Shown here: positions 60,884-64,000 of the stretch, one piece after another
How positions within the stretch are numbered: position 1 is the first letter of the stretch
How the letters are laid out: each line of letters opens with the position of its first letter
NCBI GenBank assembly: GCA_965227695.1
Contig: OZ245760.1
Location: 1,860,001 to 1,924,000 of the forward strand
Reading direction: 5' to 3'
Length of the DNA: 64,000 nucleotides
Origin: UBA1858 sp965227695
GTDB taxonomy: Bacteria; Pseudomonadota; Gammaproteobacteria; UBA4575
Notes under the pieces: generated by a model
Databases searched by the model: none
Seen by the model: only the letters and a program-made list of their open reading frames with translations
Told to the model about the DNA's origin: nothing
Translations under genes and position numbers: made by a program

Positions 60884-60911
60884 ATTCTAGTGCAATTCGC
60901 ATGTCTGTCAA
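60884..60911 (-). promoter_or_regulatory. promoter of tRNA-Gly
   Basis: On the minus strand TTGACA, 16 bases, TAGAAT lies just upstream of the tRNA 5' end (about 19 bases from the -10 element to the tRNA). This near-consensus sigma-70 promoter fits a strongly expressed tRNA gene. The remaining ~80 bases up to pgsA show no gene. Confidence 0.75.
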
Positions 60912-60993
60912 CGAAGTGTTTGTTTATATTTGTATTTTATTGCCTGTCTCGCACAAATAATATGCATTCTGTCAATTACCGTACAAATTCATT

Positions 60994-61551
60994 TTAATTC
61001 GCGGCATCAGGGCGAAAGGCTGCCTGCAGGTAACCCAGCATTGAGACGACGGTCAGAATGGCAGCTATATCCAGTAGCCATTTTCCAATTTCAAAAACGG
61101 GTAACCCAAATAATGGCTCAAACCATAATAAAAATATGATGGCGACTATCTGTACGGTGGTTTTCACTTTACCCAGGTAAGAAACGGCCACTTTGCCACG
61201 ATTTCCAAGCTCAGCCATCCATTCGCGCAACGCAGAAACGGTAATTTCCCGGCCGATGATAATCAGCGCCGGGATGAGCACATGCATCGATGGATGCTGG
61301 TAAACCACAATCACCAGCGCGCACACGACAATCAGCTTGTCCGCCACCGGGTCAAGAAATGCACCAAACGCCGATGTCTGATCAAGTTTGCGCGCCAGGT
61401 ATCCATCAAGCAGATCGGTTAATCCGGCCAGGGTAAATATCAGTGCCGCCAAAGGCATGGCATGGGCAATGGATGAAAAGTATACAATCACCATCAATGG
61501 AATCAAGGCAATGCGTAACAGCGTCAATAAATTGGGAATCGTTAAAGACAT
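60994..61551 (-). CDS. pgsA: phosphatidylglycerophosphate synthase
   Basis: CDP-diacylglycerol-glycerol-3-phosphate 3-phosphatidyltransferase, first committed step of phosphatidylglycerol and cardiolipin synthesis. The 185-residue membrane protein has the CDP-alcohol phosphotransferase motif D-G-x2-A-R-x8-G-x3-D-x3-D (TDLLDGYLARKLDQTSAFGA FLDPVADK). Five or so hydrophobic segments are visible. It lies 12 nt after uvrC, the conserved gammaproteobacterial pair. Confidence 0.97.
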   Translation of the reverse strand: MSLTIPNLLTLLRIALIPLMVIVYFSSIAHAMPLAALIFTLAGLTDLLDGYLARKLDQTSAFGAFLDPVADKLIVVCALVIVVYQHPSMHVLIPALIIIGREITVSALREWMAELGNRGKVAVSYLGKVKTTVQIVAIIFLLWFEPLFGLPVFEIGKWLLDIAAILTVVSMLGYLQAAFRPDAAN

Positions 61552-61563
61552 ATATTTTTTTAT

Positions 61564-63387
61564 TTAATGACTGTGAAGAACCTCATGGATTGACTGTGCC
61601 AGTTGCTTGCTGATGCCATTGACTTTGGCCAGTTCCTGTTCACTTGCCCTTTCAATTCCGCGCATGCCACCGAAATGCTTAAGCAGATTCTGGCGTCGCT
61701 TGGGCCCTAATCCTGCAATTCCCTCTAATGGTGACACAGTCTGGGATTTATTTCTGCGCTGTCGATGGCTGGTGATCGCAAATCGATGCGCCTCATCACG
61801 AATCTGCTGTATTAAATGCAAGGCCAACGATTCACCCCCAAGACGAACGGGTTGTTTATCACCGGCAATAAAAAGCTGTTCCATACCTGCTTTTCTTTCA
61901 ACGCCTTTGGCAACACCCACAAGCATCACACCCTCGACCTGCAGGGACTGCATCACTTCAACGGCCTGGGACAATTGACCTTTGCCTCCGTCAATGAACA
62001 ACACATCGGGCAGTTTGCCTTCACCTTTTTGAAGGCGCTTATAACGACGTGTCAGTGCCTGGGTCATGGCCGCATAATCATCGCCGGGGGTAATCTCTTC
62101 AATATTGAATTTACGATACTCCGACTTGCTTGGCCCTTCACGGTCAAAAACCACGCAGGAAGCGACGGTCAGCGTGCCTGAAGTATGACTGATATCAAAA
62201 CATTCCATGCGCCGAATGGGCCGATCGAAATTTAAAGCCTCTTCCAATGCCAGGTAACGTTGCTCCATCCCCGCCTGGCTGGCCAGACGAGACTCAATCG
62301 CAGTCGCCACATTTTTGTTGGCAAAATCCAGCCAGCGTGCGCGTTTGCCGCGAACCGAGGAAGTGATTTTTACCTTGCCATTACACTGATTTGATAACAT
62401 TTCAGCCAGTAACTCACTTTCGGCCGGTTTGACCCCGGTAATAATTTCTTCAGGGGGCTTGCGGTGCAAATAATACTGGCCAATGAACGCGGCCAATAAT
62501 TCTTCCTCGCCATAGTGTGCCGGCGTTTTAGGAAAAAAACATTTGTTACCGAGATTCATTTTATTGCGCACCTGAAACACCTGCACACAGGCCAGTGCAT
62601 CCTTGAGCTTACAGGTAATAATGTCGCAATCACCCGACAGATCACTCACGTACTGCTGTTGGGAGACCTGCCTTAATGCATCAATCTGGTCACGCAATCT
62701 GGCCGCATGTTCAAATTCAAGCCTGTCTGATGCAGCCTGCATCTCCTCGACCAGATGACCGATCACCTGCTCGCTTTTACCCTGTAAAAATTTACGCGCA
62801 TAATCCACGTCTTTTGCATAAACCTGCCGGCTCACCAGATTCACACACGGTGCAGTGCATCGATCTATCTGATATTGCAGGCATGGACGTGAGCGATTGC
62901 GGTAATAGCTTTCGCTGCATTGCCTGACTTTAAATGTTTTTTGCAGCAGGTTTAACGTTTCACGCACCGCGCCCACACTGGCGTAAGGACCAAAATATTC
63001 TCCTTTTGTTTTTCTCGTACCACGGTAAAAACTTAAACCGGGAAATTCATGATTGGACAATAAAATATAGGGATAGCTTTTATCATCACGCAGCAGAATA
63101 TTATATTTGGGGCGCAGCTCTTTAATTAAATTATTTTCCAGCAGCAGCGCTTCTGCTTCAGTATTCGTCACTGTGACTTCAACGCCGGCGACCTGCTGCA
63201 TCATCTGCTGAATACGCAGACTAATCGTACTGCGGTTGAAATATGAAGAAACACGTTTTTTCAGATTCTTGGCTTTACCTATATACAACACGGTGCTGTC
63301 AGCATGAATCATGCGGTAAACACCTGGCTGCTGCGTCAGGGTTTTTAAAAACGCCTTATCATCAAATTTTTCAGAATGCTTCGTCAT
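61564..63387 (-). CDS. uvrC: excinuclease ABC subunit C
   Basis: Makes both incisions in nucleotide excision repair. The 607-residue protein has the N-terminal GIY-YIG nuclease (PGVYRMIHADSTVLYIGKAK) and a Cys cluster typical of many UvrCs (CSESYYRNRSRPCLQYQIDR, CTAPC). A UVR motif follows (EFEHAARLRDQIDALRQV), then an RNase H-like C-terminal nuclease (CFDISHTSGTLTVASCVVFD) and a terminal helix-hairpin-helix (GIAGLGPKRRQNLLKHFGGM). Length and order match the family. Confidence 0.97.
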   Translation of the reverse strand: MTKHSEKFDDKAFLKTLTQQPGVYRMIHADSTVLYIGKAKNLKKRVSSYFNRSTISLRIQQMMQQVAGVEVTVTNTEAEALLLENNLIKELRPKYNILLRDDKSYPYILLSNHEFPGLSFYRGTRKTKGEYFGPYASVGAVRETLNLLQKTFKVRQCSESYYRNRSRPCLQYQIDRCTAPCVNLVSRQVYAKDVDYARKFLQGKSEQVIGHLVEEMQAASDRLEFEHAARLRDQIDALRQVSQQQYVSDLSGDCDIITCKLKDALACVQVFQVRNKMNLGNKCFFPKTPAHYGEEELLAAFIGQYYLHRKPPEEIITGVKPAESELLAEMLSNQCNGKVKITSSVRGKRARWLDFANKNVATAIESRLASQAGMEQRYLALEEALNFDRPIRRMECFDISHTSGTLTVASCVVFDREGPSKSEYRKFNIEEITPGDDYAAMTQALTRRYKRLQKGEGKLPDVLFIDGGKGQLSQAVEVMQSLQVEGVMLVGVAKGVERKAGMEQLFIAGDKQPVRLGGESLALHLIQQIRDEAHRFAITSHRQRRNKSQTVSPLEGIAGLGPKRRQNLLKHFGGMRGIERASEQELAKVNGISKQLAQSIHEVLHSH

Positions 63388-63405
63388 TATTAATCAACTA
63401 TTCGT

Positions 63406-64000
63406 TCAGCTATTAATAAGTTCGGTTATTTTAGCGAAAACCGCTTCAAATTGTTCTGTTGTAAGGCGTTTGGTTGACGTGTTGTAGCGACTACAGTGGT
63501 AAGAATCCACCAAAGTGAAACGGTCAGGCAAATCATGCACGGCACCATGTGAAAACGGATAGTCTTTTAAGCGTTTGCCGACAGATCGCAGCGTTGTTTC
63601 ATGGGCAATTCTTCCAAGTGCCAATACAATATGGTTGTTATTAAGTAGCGACAATTCCTGCTGAATATACTGATTACAGGTTCTGATCTCTGCCGGCGTC
63701 GGCTTGTTTTGCGGGGGCACACATTTTACCGCATTGGTAATGCGCGCATTGATCAGTCTCAACCCATCGTTGGCGTGGTGCGATTCGGGGGCACTCGAGA
63801 ATCCAAACTTATATAGTGTTTGATACAGCAGCAGGCCGGCATAATCCCCGGTAAAAGGTCGTCCAGTGGCATTGGCACCATGCAGACCGGGTGCCAGCCC
63901 GACAATCAGCAGTCTCGCATCCTCATCACCAAATGGAGGGACCGGTTTACAGAAGTACTCCGGGTATTTCTTTTTCGATTCTGACAGGTAAGTGGCCAGG
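63406..64000 (-). CDS. uracil-DNA glycosylase family 5, N-terminus cut off
   Basis: Removes uracil (and possibly other deaminated bases) from DNA. The frame stays open from this 3' end to the window edge, so only ~197 C-terminal residues are seen. The family 5 (UDGb) motif GLAPGLHGANATGRPFTGDY is complete, and VDSYHCSRYNTST supplies the second active-site motif. A CKPVPPFGDEDARLLIVG segment precedes the first motif, with an iron-sulfur-type Cys in the expected region. A TTG inside the frame is not the true start. It lies 18 nt upstream of uvrC. Confidence 0.92.
   Translation of the reverse strand, partial: LATYLSESKKKYPEYFCKPVPPFGDEDARLLIVGLAPGLHGANATGRPFTGDYAGLLLYQTLYKFGFSSAPESHHANDGLRLINARITNAVKCVPPQNKPTPAEIRTCNQYIQQELSLLNNNHIVLALGRIAHETTLRSVGKRLKDYPFSHGAVHDLPDRFTLVDSYHCSRYNTSTKRLTTEQFEAVFAKITELINS

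Noticed and set aside
1..64000. CRISPR array
   Set aside because: No regularly spaced repeats were seen; short tandem repeats found are two-copy only.

Overview
The window is chromosomal DNA of a moderately AT-rich gammaproteobacterium. The evidence is synteny: surE-pcm-yqaA-nlpD, alaC-hom-thrC, and uvrC-pgsA-tRNA-Gly(GCC), the last matching the E. coli uvrC-pgsA-glyW order. No genus can be named from the sequence. No CRISPR array, rRNA or intact transposase was seen.

Bases 1-11,671 are mainly housekeeping: beta-carbonic anhydrase, a DUF3754 membrane protein, cyclopropane-fatty-acid synthase, a TraB/GumN protein, threonine/alanine metabolism (thrC, hom, alaC), a Mth938-like protein, and the surE/pcm/yqaA/nlpD group with smrA divergent from it. 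rpoS, which often follows nlpD, is absent from that spot.

Bases 11,675-29,305 hold one unidirectional (minus strand) cluster of 18 genes and are the most interesting chromosomal stretch. In transcription order they are: an ApbE flavin transferase; a large tri-heme lipoprotein resembling hydrazine synthase alpha-type proteins; a small lipoprotein with a CX4CH motif; two outer-membrane barrels (one with an SH3 domain); a TlpA thioredoxin; a DUF4266 lipopeptide; a DUF3570 barrel; a coiled-coil periplasmic protein; three large TPR proteins; a small exported protein; a TolQ/ExbB channel; two ExbD proteins (one lacking the key Asp); an AgmX/TonB-like protein; and a GspC-like PDZ protein. The second half resembles the Agl/Glt envelope machine of Myxococcus. 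I infer a proton-motive-force-driven, envelope-spanning machine coupled to an extracytoplasmic redox module. moeA follows, divergent.

Bases 31,994-60,835 are a siphovirus prophage of about 28.8 kb, bounded by an exact 48-bp repeat and integrated in the 3' half of the tRNA-Gly gene, with the integrase next to attR. Late genes run on the minus strand: lysis (amidase, holin), a displaced gpZ, TerS/TerL, gpW, lambda-type portal, a protease-capsid fusion, two cargo genes (a glycan-binding/glycosidase-like pair), and tail genes. The tail genes include a gpG/gpGT pair with a convincing -1 frameshift on an A9 run. The immunity region (repressor, operator, Cro-like gene) is near 54.9 kb. The early region runs on the plus strand and has only small genes plus a J-domain protein, an ASCH protein bracketed by a 43-bp duplication, a probable excisionase and the integrase. 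No replication helicase, primase or polymerase is recognisable. A candidate structured RNA of roughly 165-200 nt lies between the immunity and late regions.

Bases 60,866-64,000 return to the chromosome: the tRNA-Gly promoter, pgsA, uvrC and the 3' part of a family 5 uracil-DNA glycosylase gene that runs off the window.
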